A stretch of DNA of 34,263 nucleotides from Candidatus Cryptoclostridium obscurum (GCA_904420535.1 CAJFVQ010000041.1:1-34263), one strand, 5' to 3'; numbered from the stretch's first letter, positions 1-8,021 are shown. The notes: generated by a model from the sequence alone, not told the origin. Program-made: numbers and translations.

Positions 1-1102
1 CGGAAATTTTAAGATCATCCAAAAGCCCGTTCCGTTTTAAAAATTCAAAATTCACACGAATATCCCTTGGCGCAGAATCCGGTTGGAACATAATAAATCC
101 AATATTGGGTTTTAATCCCAGATGCTTCAAAATTCTCAAAGCCTTTTCGTTTTGGGCCACTGTCGTATGTTTCTTCATTCCATCGAGACAGCGCTGACTG
201 CCGCTTTCCAAGCCGATGAGCAAATCCTCCAATCCCGCCTCCATCAAAGCTGCCACAATATCCTCGTGAATATCATTAACCCGCGCTTCGATACCGAATC
301 GAATGCCAAGAGGCTTCAATTTTGATGCCATTGCCAAAGCGCGACGCTGACCTTTAGCGCCGGGGCCAAAAAAGTTGGGATCCACGAAATAAAAGCGGTA
401 TTTCCCCGTTTTTTCCATGACAGCGTTGATCTCATCAAAAACGTAATCAACACTGTGCCCCCGCCAGCGGCGACCTTCTCCATAATAATCATTGATGTAA
501 CAAAACGTGCAATGATTGTAACAACCGCGGCTGCCTTCTATATTAACTTCTTCGAGATCCAATAACCCGTCGGTGTAATGGGGAAACGGGAGGGAATCCA
601 GCTCATTTACGACAACCAAAGGATTCTGCCTCACGGATCCATCGACATCACGGTAGGCCATGGACGGCGCCTTGTCAACAGAGACACCCCGAGATAGCGC
701 CTGAAAAGCCGTCTCAGGTTCCCCTATGACGATGCCGTCCACTTCGGGAATGGTCATCAGAAGGTCTTTGTAGGCAAATGAGGGATAAAAGCCGCAGACG
801 ACGATAGACGCGCTGCATAACTCTCGTATTTCTTTGAAAAATTGACACAATTCACAATGATTATCCCATTGATATACCATATGTACGGCAATCAACTGCG
901 GCTGAAACAACGCAATATCCTTTTTTATCGTCTGGTAGGACAATTTTCCCAAAAAGCCGTCGGCGAAAAACACCTCATGCTCCCGCTCCAATACTCCCCA
1001 AACAGAAGGCAAAATCAAACAGGAAGAAAGAGGCGTATTTGCAATATCGTTGTAAAAAGCATCGCCAATATTCCGAGGGTGCTCCATTAAAAAGATTTTC
1101 AC
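1..1102 (-). CDS. bzaE: BzaE-like B12-binding radical SAM enzyme, partial (3' end outside window)
   Basis: Probable last enzyme of anaerobic dimethylbenzimidazole synthesis, acting on the 5-methoxy-6-methylbenzimidazole made by BzaD; the role is assigned from the known bzaABCDE pathway and gene order. The visible 367 residues contain an N-terminal cobalamin-binding-like region and a radical SAM CX3CX2C motif at C194, C198 and C201 (GCYNHCTFCY), followed by the SAM-barrel stretch around LIGLESGS. The frame is open from the left edge to a GTG start at 1102-1100, which overlaps the bzaD stop as GTGA, with a GAGGGGG-type ribosome binding site upstream; the next in-frame ATG is four codons later. 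Translational coupling to bzaD is likely. The C-terminus is not visible. It could be another B12-binding radical SAM enzyme, but position and partners make BzaE the best call. Confidence 0.85.
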   Translation of the reverse strand, partial: MKIFLMEHPRNIGDAFYNDIANTPLSSCLILPSVWGVLEREHEVFFADGFLGKLSYQTIKKDIALFQPQLIAVHMVYQWDNHCELCQFFKEIRELCSASIVVCGFYPSFAYKDLLMTIPEVDGIVIGEPETAFQALSRGVSVDKAPSMAYRDVDGSVRQNPLVVVNELDSLPFPHYTDGLLDLEEVNIEGSRGCYNHCTFCYINDYYGEGRRWRGHSVDYVFDEINAVMEKTGKYRFYFVDPNFFGPGAKGQRRALAMASKLKPLGIRFGIEARVNDIHEDIVAALMEAGLEDLLIGLESGSQRCLDGMKKHTTVAQNEKALRILKHLGLKPNIGFIMFQPDSAPRDIRVNFEFLKRNGLLDDLKIS

Positions 1103-2436
1103 GGTGTTTCCCCCTCTCTCAATCCATACCACATAAAAATATTGTTTTTCTGATTTTGAATTTCCAGCTCATAACGAAGATCTTCATAGGGCTGAGGATT
1201 ATAATAAAAAGGGTACAAAAGACTTCTCTCCGCTTCGATCACACCTTCCCTCACGGCAGTACGGGTACTTTCGGTTTCGGGCAAAAGGCGGATATGATTC
1301 AGTACCACATACCCCAAACTCCTGCTTTTTTCGTGAATACGGTAGATCGTATCGATCATACGGCGACTTTCTGCGACGGTTGCCTCATTTTCACCGGGGA
1401 CGTTGACCATAAAATGATATAAAGAACAAACACCAGTATCGGCCAAAAGGCGAGCGGCCCGCAACAATTCCTCCTCAGTCAGGTCTTTGCCCAAGGTTAC
1501 CCGGGCTTTTTCTGACAAACCGTCGGGCGAAAGAGAAAAACAGTTACAGCCGCTTTTCACATACAATTTCACGTTTTTTTCATTCAAGAAATTTTCACGG
1601 AAAAAACCTGTCCACTGGATATCCAAATCACGTCGGAGTACTTCTCGACAAATGGCATCGAGATGTTCCGACGGCATATTAACTACCGGATCATTCAGAT
1701 GAAAGAGACGAATACCATAATCGCGGAAAAGGACTTCTATTTCATCAACAATATCTTTCACCGGACGGCAACGGATCTTTGTGCCTTGAAGCATTGGATA
1801 AGAGCAGTAAGCACATTTCAGAGGGCAGCCCCGGCGGGTTTCCACTCCTATGGCGGGCACATATTGATTGATATCGGCATAGCGATCCGGCGGCAAGATA
1901 CTATAATCAGGAGATACGTATTCCTTTAAATCAAACATTGGCCGGGGATGGTTGATACGGAGTCTGCCGTTTTCGTAATAACAGAGTCCCGGAAGATCAG
2001 AGATCAGGTCAGGAAAGGCGCTAAGGAATTTCGGAAAGGCAATTTCCCCTTCGCCGATTAAACCAAAATCTGCTTTGGATAACGTCATGAGCTCTTTTGC
2101 AAAAAGCGAAAAAGCCGTGCCACCCACAATCAGTTTTGACCGGGGTGACAACGCGCGCACCATAGAAACAACGGTCAGAAACGGCGGCACCAAAGAGACA
2201 TTTTTATTGGCTAGAGGGTCAATATTCCGAAGGGAGATTCCTACGAGATCAAAGTCGTCTCCGGCAAGTGCATTTTTGACGGCGGCGTAACCGTCATCCT
2301 CCCAATTCATATCGACGACAGCAACTTCATGCCTCAAATTTTTGGCAATGGTAGCCAAAATCACAATTCCAATAGGGTATACCCGCTCCTTCGTATGATC
2401 CTCCACCGAAGGAGACTGGATCAACAAAAGTTTCAC
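1099..2436 (-). CDS. bzaD: BzaD-like B12-binding radical SAM C-methyltransferase
   Basis: Predicted to C-methylate 5-methoxybenzimidazole to 5-methoxy-6-methylbenzimidazole in the anaerobic lower-ligand pathway. The 445-residue protein has an N-terminal Rossmann-type cobalamin-binding region (IVGGTAFSLF and GLIGEGE are typical) and a radical SAM core with CX3CX2C at C204, C208 and C211 (CPLKCAYCSY). The start ATG at 2436 overlaps the bzaC stop (ATGA), and its own stop overlaps the GTG of the downstream bzaE, so the three genes are probably translationally coupled. Family members are about 440-480 residues, so this one is full length. BzaD and BzaE are similar in architecture; they are told apart here only by order (bzaC-bzaD-bzaE as in Eubacterium limosum). 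Confidence 0.87.
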   Translation of the reverse strand: MKLLLIQSPSVEDHTKERVYPIGIVILATIAKNLRHEVAVVDMNWEDDGYAAVKNALAGDDFDLVGISLRNIDPLANKNVSLVPPFLTVVSMVRALSPRSKLIVGGTAFSLFAKELMTLSKADFGLIGEGEIAFPKFLSAFPDLISDLPGLCYYENGRLRINHPRPMFDLKEYVSPDYSILPPDRYADINQYVPAIGVETRRGCPLKCAYCSYPMLQGTKIRCRPVKDIVDEIEVLFRDYGIRLFHLNDPVVNMPSEHLDAICREVLRRDLDIQWTGFFRENFLNEKNVKLYVKSGCNCFSLSPDGLSEKARVTLGKDLTEEELLRAARLLADTGVCSLYHFMVNVPGENEATVAESRRMIDTIYRIHEKSRSLGYVVLNHIRLLPETESTRTAVREGVIEAERSLLYPFYYNPQPYEDLRYELEIQNQKNNIFMWYGLREGETP

Positions 2437-3476
2437 AAAGGTTTACCTCCTTTCTTTTCCCAAGGAATCAATTGTTCCTTTTGTTTTGCCGCCACGATCA
2501 GGGCCGTATCCGAAGGCAGAGGCAAAAGCTCTGTATGATACAAACCGTTATCCGCCATGAGTTCATGGATTTCTACAAAGGAAAAAACGCGGCCATTATA
2601 AGTATTCAGGAGCATATTCAAATCCAATGCAGCAGCCTTTGGATCATAATGCCCGCGGAAAAAATCATGGATCAACACGATTCCTCGAGAGGAGAGATGC
2701 TTGGCAACGCGCTGCATCAAGGCAGCATTATCCCTTCGATCAAAGGCATGGATGATGTTAGACAGAAGGATTAAATCAAAGGTCTCACCTTTCAGCGCTC
2801 CCCAAGGTTCCAACACATTCATATCGACAAGGCGGATCCGTTGACACAATGCGATCGGCAATTCTTCTTCGCAAAGTTCCATGACGTCTCTCATATCGAC
2901 CAAAGTGGCATGGGATTTTGGCCAAATCCTCAAAAATTCACAGCTTATCGCGGCAAGGCCGCTACCGACATCGAGAATTCTCGCCTTTTCCATGGCAATG
3001 GGAAACCGCGCCACAACTTCCCGTGCTTTGCAGCGAGCAATATCATTCATGGCAAAAGAGTATTGGCGAAACCGCCTCTTAATAGAGGCGGCATCGTCAT
3101 CTGGAGGAAAATCTGTTCGACACCCCACAGCTAGCCCATGAGAAAGATTTTGCCAGCGACGGCAAAGATCTCTTCGCCAAAGAATGGAATGGCCCTGATA
3201 GAATTCACTTTGAGGAACTAAATATTTTTGAGCCAAAGGCGTGTTTTGAAAGGTTTCCCCGTCAGATCGCAGCAACCCCATGGCTTCCAAAGCCAGCAAA
3301 TAACGATAAGTCGCACTTTCTTCAAAACCTAGATAGCAATGATACTGTAATACGGTTTTTTTATCCTGTCCAAAGGAAAAGAGTTCTTTCTCCACTGCCG
3401 TAAAAAGAATCTCGCCGAACCATGCTCCTGTCGCAATATTCTCTAAAAATTGAAAACCTTCCGATTGCATTTCCAT
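2433..3476 (-). CDS. bzaC: BzaC-like SAM-dependent O-methyltransferase
   Basis: Predicted to O-methylate 5-hydroxybenzimidazole to 5-methoxybenzimidazole. The 347-residue protein has the layout of small-molecule O-methyltransferases: an N-terminal winged-helix/dimerisation region (FGEILFTAVEKELF through the GLLRSDG turn), then a Rossmann methyltransferase domain with motif I ILDVGSGLA, an acidic residue in ATLVDMRDV, and the LILLSNIIHAF stretch. I chose the ATG at 3476 because AAGGAG (3488-3483) lies 6 nt upstream; an upstream GTG at 3506 would overlap cobT but has no ribosome binding site. The gap to cobT is 16 nt and the stop overlaps bzaD. Family and context both support the call. Confidence 0.87.
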   Translation of the reverse strand: MEMQSEGFQFLENIATGAWFGEILFTAVEKELFSFGQDKKTVLQYHCYLGFEESATYRYLLALEAMGLLRSDGETFQNTPLAQKYLVPQSEFYQGHSILWRRDLCRRWQNLSHGLAVGCRTDFPPDDDAASIKRRFRQYSFAMNDIARCKAREVVARFPIAMEKARILDVGSGLAAISCEFLRIWPKSHATLVDMRDVMELCEEELPIALCQRIRLVDMNVLEPWGALKGETFDLILLSNIIHAFDRRDNAALMQRVAKHLSSRGIVLIHDFFRGHYDPKAAALDLNMLLNTYNGRVFSFVEIHELMADNGLYHTELLPLPSDTALIVAAKQKEQLIPWEKKGGKPL

Positions 3477-3492
3477 CACGGTCTCCTTATTC

Positions 3493-4566
3493 TTACAAGT
3501 TTTCACAGGAGGGATTTACGCCGGCTTCTTCAAAGGTCAACATATCGCGGAGCATAATCGAAGCGGCATCCACTAGCGGCATGGCCAAAGCGGCCCCGGT
3601 GCCTTCTCCCAAACGGAGATCCAGTTCCAATAAGGGACGAAGTCCCAAATACTCTAGCATTTTTTTATGAGCCCGTTCATGAGAGACATGGGCAGCGATC
3701 ACATAATCTTTACAGGCCGGCGCCATAGATACCGCTAGCAGCGCTCCGGCAGTGGAGATATAACCGTCCAAAAGCACCGGCATATGGCAGTATGCGGCGC
3801 CAAGAATCAAACCGGCAATCCCGCCGATCTCATACCCTCCAAGTTTCGACAAAATGGCAATGGGATCGTTTTTCCCCGAACGATGGAGCATCAGTGCCTT
3901 ATCAATTACGGCGACTTTATGAGCGATGGCAGCGTCGTCCAGCCCCGTGCCACGACCGGTAAGATCTTTGGCTTTGATCCCGCTTAAGGCAGCAAATACC
4001 GCCGTGCTGGGTGTTGTGTTGCCGATTCCCATATCTCCAGTAGCGATCAAATCTACCCCGCGACTTTTGGCGTCAATGACAAGGTTAATACCGGCTTCCA
4101 GGGAATTTACCGCGTCCTCTCGGGACATCGCCGCAGACTTCGTCATATTTTTTGTACCATAACCGATTTTACGGTTAATGACCTTGCCTTTGCCATAAAG
4201 AAGATCCAATTTTGCATCGACACCCAGATCTACAATGTTCACTTTTGCTCCCGCATTTTTGGCAAAAGCGTTGATCCCCGCACCACCTTGAAGGAAATTC
4301 CCGACCATCTCTACGGTAACCGCCTTGGGAAAACGGCTAACCCCTTCTTCTGCTACGCCGTGGTCTCCTGCCATCACGAAAACTTCCTTTTGAGGAAATT
4401 CCGGCGTCATGGTTTCCGTAATAGCAACGAGCTGTTCCGCCAGAGAGGTCATTACCCCAAGGCTTCCGGCGGGAATTGCCAAAGCCTCAAGGTGTTTCTT
4501 TGCTTTTATGCGCCATTCTTCCCTCGGCGGATCGATTTGATATAAAATTTCACTCAGATTCATCAT
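3493..4566 (-). CDS. cobT: Nicotinate-nucleotide--dimethylbenzimidazole phosphoribosyltransferase CobT
   Basis: CobT transfers phosphoribose from nicotinate mononucleotide to a benzimidazole base, making the alpha-ribazole phosphate that becomes the cobamide nucleotide loop. Recognisable blocks are PAGSLGVM near the N-terminus, VFVMAGDHGVAEEGVSRFP, TGDMGIGNTT, GRGTGLDD, and the C-terminal RLGEGTGAAL, which holds the conserved catalytic glutamate. At 357 residues it is full length. An upstream TTG at 4572 is possible, but ATG at 4566 has AGGA 6 nt upstream and is preferred. It sits between bzaB and bzaC, as in known bza operons, so it is presumably tuned to the benzimidazole made by its neighbours. 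A lone CobT rather than an ArsA/ArsB pair argues for benzimidazolyl rather than phenolyl cobamides. Confidence 0.96.
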   Translation of the reverse strand: MMNLSEILYQIDPPREEWRIKAKKHLEALAIPAGSLGVMTSLAEQLVAITETMTPEFPQKEVFVMAGDHGVAEEGVSRFPKAVTVEMVGNFLQGGAGINAFAKNAGAKVNIVDLGVDAKLDLLYGKGKVINRKIGYGTKNMTKSAAMSREDAVNSLEAGINLVIDAKSRGVDLIATGDMGIGNTTPSTAVFAALSGIKAKDLTGRGTGLDDAAIAHKVAVIDKALMLHRSGKNDPIAILSKLGGYEIGGIAGLILGAAYCHMPVLLDGYISTAGALLAVSMAPACKDYVIAAHVSHERAHKKMLEYLGLRPLLELDLRLGEGTGAALAMPLVDAASIMLRDMLTFEEAGVNPSCENL

Positions 4567-4575
4567 ATCCAATCC

Positions 4576-5850
4576 TCACAGTCCAAAATATTTTGCCGCC
4601 ACATCGGCAGCGCAATCGATACCGCAACCAGGACAAACCTCCCCATGTTCCAAATTGTAGTTATGGAAAACGTCAGGATAGAGCGCTGCTGACTTTTGCG
4701 CTTCCACATCCCGTGCAACTCTGGCACGAGCCATTTTCATTTCTCTTTCCCAGGCAGGGCGTGACCCTCTGGCGACATCGGCAATCTGTGCAGCGATCTT
4801 TGTGGCGCGTACGCCGATACGGACATCTTCCTCTAGAGGAAGCCCCAGATGCTCCGCCGGCGTCAAATAACAAAGGAAGTCAGCGCCACAGGCTCCTGCA
4901 TAAGCGCCGCCAATGGCCCCGGTGATATGGTCATAACCGGGAGCGACGTCCGTAGCCAAAGTTCCCAAAATATAATAAGGTGCATCATTGCAAAGAGCCT
5001 TCTGCAAACGCATCGTGGCATCCACATGATGCAGCGGCACATGGCCGGGACCTTCTACCATCACCTGGACACCTGCTTCCTGGGCCTTTCTAGTCAATTC
5101 TCCTTGGATCACCATCCCCTGGACCTGTGCGGGATCCAAAGAATCATAACCGCAACCGGGACGGATTGCGTCGCCAAGGCTCAATGTGACATCGTGAGCT
5201 TTTAAAATTTCCAACACGCGGTCATAATGTTCAAACAGAGGATTCTCTTTGTCGTTGTGAAGCATCCACCCCGTAAGGAAGGAGCCACCACGGCTCACAA
5301 CCTGAGTAACGCGGCCAGTGCTTTGCATAATTCGGAGCACTTCACGGTTTAGCGCACAATGGACCGCCATGAAGTCCAATCCCGCCGCAGCCTGTTTCTC
5401 AATGGTGTCAAAGATATCCTCTACTTTCATTTCCACCACACTGCCGTATTTCTCAATGGCGTCTACACCGGCCTGATAAATCACGGTGCTCCCCATGGCG
5501 ACTTTGGCGAGTTTCAAACTTTGCGCACGCATTCCGTCAATATCTCTGCCAGTACTCAAATCCATGAAGCTGTCGCACCCCTCCTCCTGGGCGATTTGGA
5601 GTTTACGCGCTTCCATTTCCATATCTTCGCGGTCAGTGGAAGTACCAAACAAAGCGTTGACTTTTACGCTCATACCTTCTCCAATTCCGCAATACCGAAA
5701 CTCCCGTTTTATGTTATTGCGGGGAATCACAATGCGGCCGTTGGCCACCCGCTCTCTGACATATTCCGGGGTTTTACCTTCCATTTCTGCCACAACTTCC
5801 ATTTCTTCCGTTACAATGCCACGTCTGGCTTTTAAAACTTGTGTTGTCAT
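4576..5850 (-). CDS. bzaB: BzaB, ThiC-paralogous radical SAM 5-hydroxybenzimidazole synthase subunit
   Basis: BzaB and BzaA are ThiC paralogues that together convert aminoimidazole ribotide to 5-hydroxybenzimidazole by radical SAM chemistry. The 424-residue protein keeps the ThiC fold signatures: GIGEGMSVKVNA, SFMDLSTG, DFMAVHC, SRGGSF, GDAIRPGC, VMVEGPGHVP, LATDVAPGYDHIT and FLCYLTPAEHLGLP. The C-terminal cluster motif is CPGCGIDC (C406, C409, C413), spaced CX2CX3C, one residue tighter than the CX2CX4C of ThiC. It is shorter than most ThiC proteins because it lacks the long N-terminal domain. The start at 5850 follows GAGGAGG by 7 nt; the gap to bzaA is 12 nt. Assignment as BzaB rather than a single-gene BzaF rests on the presence of two tandem paralogues; which one is A or B is taken from gene order. 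Confidence 0.9.
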   Translation of the reverse strand: MTTQVLKARRGIVTEEMEVVAEMEGKTPEYVRERVANGRIVIPRNNIKREFRYCGIGEGMSVKVNALFGTSTDREDMEMEARKLQIAQEEGCDSFMDLSTGRDIDGMRAQSLKLAKVAMGSTVIYQAGVDAIEKYGSVVEMKVEDIFDTIEKQAAAGLDFMAVHCALNREVLRIMQSTGRVTQVVSRGGSFLTGWMLHNDKENPLFEHYDRVLEILKAHDVTLSLGDAIRPGCGYDSLDPAQVQGMVIQGELTRKAQEAGVQVMVEGPGHVPLHHVDATMRLQKALCNDAPYYILGTLATDVAPGYDHITGAIGGAYAGACGADFLCYLTPAEHLGLPLEEDVRIGVRATKIAAQIADVARGSRPAWEREMKMARARVARDVEAQKSAALYPDVFHNYNLEHGEVCPGCGIDCAADVAAKYFGL

Positions 5851-5862
5851 AACAAATCCTCC

Positions 5863-7155
5863 TCAGCATTGATAAACATGATCCAATGACAAAAATTTAG
5901 ATAAGATTTTCATTGCGCAGTATTTTCCGCACATGGCGCATCCCTTGGAACCGCTGGGGTTTCTTGTTTCCCGCACCTCCCGGGCGCGTTTAGGATCAAT
6001 TGCCAAGGACATTTGCTTGTTCCAATCCAGATCTTTTCGGGCAATGGACATATTGAGATCCCATTGAGCAGCCTTCGCTACACCTTTGGCGATGTCTCCG
6101 GAATGAGCGCCGATACGGGCAGCCACAACGCCTTCATGAACTTGCCTTTGATCAGGTAATCCCAAATGTTCCGCCGCTGTTACATAGCAAAGGAAATCCG
6201 CACCGTAATAGGAGCTTAAAGCACCGCCGATGGCGGCGTTGATATGATCGTATCCCACGGCTACATCGGTGAGAAGCGGCCCGAAAACAAAATAGGGAGC
6301 ATCATGGCACAATGATTTTTCCAATGTCATTGTGGCTTCTACATGATGAATGGGCATATGACCAGGGCCTTTTACCATAATCTGCACACCGGCTTTTTGA
6401 GCGCGCTTAACCAAATCCCCAAGGAGCACCAATTCCTCTACCATGGGACCGTCCAAAGAATCTGCAATACAGCCGGGACGGTTTGCGTCAGCCAGGGCCA
6501 ATGTGATGTCATACTTGTTACAAAGTTCCAGCAATCGGTCATATTGCTCCAATAGGGGATTTTCCTTTTGATTATGGATCATCCAACCCATAAGGTGACT
6601 GCCACCAAAACTCACCATAGGGTCTATGCGATCACTCGCCTTGATATGGTCGATCATCCGTAAGGTAATCCCCGGATGAAAGGCCATAAAGTCCACACCG
6701 TCTTGGGCTTGACGCTCGATGACCGCAAAAAGATCGTCAGCCTCCATCCTCAAAGCGGAACCCCGCCGTTCATGAGCATAAGAAAGGGCTTCATAAAGGG
6801 GAAGCGAGCCCACAGGAACGACAGCGCTTTCCACCACCTGCCTGCGGAAAGCTCCCATGTCGCCGCGAACTGAAAGATCCATCAGAGAATCTGTGCCAGC
6901 TGCCACGGCGGCTTTCAGCTTCTCCATTTCCTTTTCAGGAGTATCTTCAGGAGAATACATACCAATACTGGCACTTACTTTGGTGGTTGCCCCTTTTCCA
7001 ATGGCCACGGGCTTCAGATTTTTGTGACGAGGATTCCAGGGAATTACAATGGAACCGGCTGCCAGGCCTTGAAGGAGTTCTGCTTCAGTCATTTTTTCCC
7101 GTTCCAAAATGGGGGAAAGAAATTCTGAATGTTTCACGCGTTCTGAGATGTTCAT
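5863..7155 (-). CDS. bzaA: BzaA, ThiC-paralogous radical SAM 5-hydroxybenzimidazole synthase subunit
   Basis: First gene of the bza operon and a ThiC paralogue that acts with BzaB on aminoimidazole ribotide. The 430-residue protein shows AIGKGATTKVSASIG, DSLMDLSVRGD, DFMAFHPGIT, SFGGSHLMGWMIHN, ADANRPGC, IMVKGPGHMP, LLTDVAVGYDHINAAIGG and FLCYVTAAEHLGLP. Its C-terminal Fe-S motif is CAMCGKYC (C406, C409, C413), again CX2CX3C. The start at 7155 has AAAAGGAGG 7-8 nt upstream. Expression is probably governed by the cobalamin riboswitch and terminator directly upstream, so the operon should be on when cobalamin is scarce. It could be mistaken for thiC, but it lacks the ThiC N-terminal domain and is followed by bzaB, cobT and bzaC. 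Confidence 0.9.
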   Translation of the reverse strand: MNISERVKHSEFLSPILEREKMTEAELLQGLAAGSIVIPWNPRHKNLKPVAIGKGATTKVSASIGMYSPEDTPEKEMEKLKAAVAAGTDSLMDLSVRGDMGAFRRQVVESAVVPVGSLPLYEALSYAHERRGSALRMEADDLFAVIERQAQDGVDFMAFHPGITLRMIDHIKASDRIDPMVSFGGSHLMGWMIHNQKENPLLEQYDRLLELCNKYDITLALADANRPGCIADSLDGPMVEELVLLGDLVKRAQKAGVQIMVKGPGHMPIHHVEATMTLEKSLCHDAPYFVFGPLLTDVAVGYDHINAAIGGALSSYYGADFLCYVTAAEHLGLPDQRQVHEGVVAARIGAHSGDIAKGVAKAAQWDLNMSIARKDLDWNKQMSLAIDPKRAREVRETRNPSGSKGCAMCGKYCAMKILSKFLSLDHVYQC

Positions 7156-7171
7156 AAATTGCCTCCTTTTA

Positions 7172-7209
7172 CAAAAATAAAAAAGTCATAACCGAAATTG
7201 GTTATGACT
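7172..7209 (-). terminator. Riboswitch-controlled intrinsic terminator of the bza operon
   Basis: On the minus strand a perfect 10-bp stem (AGTCATAACC with GGTTATGACT, 7184-7193 and 7200-7209, 6-nt loop) is followed by a TTTTTTATTTTT tract ending 17 nt before the bzaA start. An upstream segment at 7242-7252 (AGTCAATAACC on the plus strand) is a near copy of one arm with a single bulged base. It can pair with the terminator's other arm to form an antiterminator. This is the usual logic of a transcriptional cobalamin riboswitch. Confidence 0.85.
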
Positions 7210-7317
7210 ATGAGAAAGCAGACCTTGAACGGTGTGCGCAAAGTCAATAACCAAAACAAGGTTACGGCTTTACCTTCACCGATCCCTTACCGCGAAATAG
7301 ACGCGAAATCGCAGTAA

Positions 7318-7490
7318 ACAAATACAGGCAGATATCCTGGCTTGGTTCTTTGCAACAACCCCCTTCCCCGTAAAAACGAGTGGGTGAACAAAATTCTCGG
7401 CTGCTGCTCCCCTACACAGTGGCGGGTCCGCCCGGGATTCACACCCGGTTTCCTTTTTATTCGCTCATGGCGAAACCTGTACTTTCAGTT
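7318..7490 (-). promoter_or_regulatory. Cobalamin riboswitch aptamer
   Basis: Read on the minus strand, the leader has the conserved cobalamin riboswitch order: AAAGTACAGG (5' P1 strand), GGAAACCGGGTGTGAAT, CGGACCCGCCACTGT, and the closing B12 box AAGCCAGGATATCTGCC followed by TGTATTT, which pairs with P1. It begins about 10 nt after the predicted transcription start and ends about 110 nt before the terminator at 7172-7209. Cobalamin binding is expected to favour that terminator and shut off bzaABcobTCDE. The exact aptamer ends are approximate. Confidence 0.93.
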
Positions 7491-7507
7491 ATGAAATTCT
7501 TGGCTCT

Positions 7508-7536
7508 ATTATAGTGGCATCGATTTCCATTGTCAA
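7508..7536 (-). promoter_or_regulatory. Consensus promoter of the bza operon
   Basis: Minus-strand TTGACA (7536-7531), a 17-bp spacer and TATAAT (7513-7508) match the sigma-A consensus exactly. Transcription would start near 7501, just before the cobalamin aptamer, so basal initiation is probably strong and control is by attenuation. Confidence 0.85.
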
Positions 7537-7832
7537 CCCCTTAATCCAAAAATATTTTCATTGAAAATTAGTTTTTTGATTTTATGATACCAGCTCAAAA
7601 TAGTTTCATAGAAAAAGCTCACTACAAAACATCAAAAGAATCCTGTTGCCAAATTTTCACGTTGCGATGCCACCAAATCAGCTCACACCGTTATGTCATT
7701 TTTGGACAGTTCTCGGGAGCAACACCAAAGATCAGATACAGAAGCAATCCGAATATGAAAAAAGATCGAAAAGTCTCCAACGATAGCAAAAATTTTGTTG
7801 TTATTCAACCCTTTTACGATTAAAAAAAAGTG
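7537..7832. other. Intergenic region between divergent bza and feo promoters
   Basis: About 300 bp of AT-rich sequence separates the two divergent consensus promoters. Short open frames on both strands (for example 7584-7823 plus) have no ribosome binding site and no recognisable protein features. I see no repeat, RNA gene or conserved motif here. Confidence 0.5.
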
Positions 7833-7861
7833 TTGACAAAGCGCTAGCAATCCCTTATAAT
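7833..7861 (+). promoter_or_regulatory. Consensus promoter of the feo operon
   Basis: TTGACA (7833-7838), a 17-bp spacer and TATAAT (7856-7861) match the sigma-A consensus perfectly. The predicted start site, near 7868, falls inside the first feo palindrome (7867-7888), so a bound repressor would block initiation directly. Confidence 0.87.
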
Positions 7862-7866
7862 CACTG

Positions 7867-7888
7867 TAGGTTAGCAAAAGCTAACCTA
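7867..7888. promoter_or_regulatory. Feo operator palindrome 1 (DtxR/IdeR-like)
   Basis: A perfect inverted repeat with 9-bp arms, TAGGTTAGC and GCTAACCTA, around AAAA. It lies at the predicted transcription start of the feo operon. The GGTTAGC/GCTAACC half-sites resemble the TTAGGTTAG-type operators of DtxR-family iron regulators; the regulator itself is not in the window. Confidence 0.7.
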
Positions 7889-7902
7889 TATCTCAACATC
7901 CT

Positions 7903-7920
7903 TGTTAGCAGAAGCTAACA
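7903..7920. promoter_or_regulatory. Feo operator palindrome 2
   Basis: TGTTAGC and GCTAACA (7-bp arms) flank AGAA. It has the same architecture as palindrome 1, which begins 36 bp upstream, and lies within the transcribed leader. Confidence 0.65.
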
Positions 7921-7945
7921 TACAATACAGAGAAAGAAGGATGTT

Positions 7946-8017
7946 ATGATTGTTTTTCAAGTCCATTGGTTAGTCAAAACTAATCAAATAATGTACCCAT
8001 TGGTTAGCAGAAACTGA
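7946..8017 (+). CDS. Possible 23-residue leader peptide in the feo leader
   Basis: A short frame starts at ATG 7946, 5 nt after AGAAAGAAGG, and ends with TGA at 8015-8017 inside palindrome 4. Its composition (MIVFQVHWLV...) suggests nothing functional and it spans two operator-like palindromes. It may be a chance frame; it is listed because the spacing from the purine-rich tract is good. Confidence 0.2.
   Translation: MIVFQVHWLVKTNQIMYPLVSRN
7966..7987. promoter_or_regulatory. Feo operator palindrome 3
   Basis: Imperfect inverted repeat with GGTTAGT and ACTAATC around CAAA, extended by TT/AA on the outside. It has the same 18-bp core layout as palindromes 1 and 2. Confidence 0.6.
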
Positions 8018-8021
8018 CCAA
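8000..8021. promoter_or_regulatory. Feo operator palindrome 4
   Basis: Inverted repeat with TTGGTTAGC and ACTGACCAA around AGAA, one mismatch pair in the arms. It ends about 10 bp before the Shine-Dalgarno sequence of the first feoA. Confidence 0.6.

Noticed and set aside
5863-7155. bzaA/bzaB as thiC genes of thiamine synthesis
   Set aside because: Both lack the ThiC N-terminal domain, have altered cluster spacing, lie in tandem with cobT, bzaC and bzaD, and are preceded by a cobalamin rather than a TPP riboswitch.
7584-7823. A 79-codon open frame between bza and feo
   Set aside because: No ribosome binding site, low-complexity composition, and overlaps a second equally long frame on the other strand.
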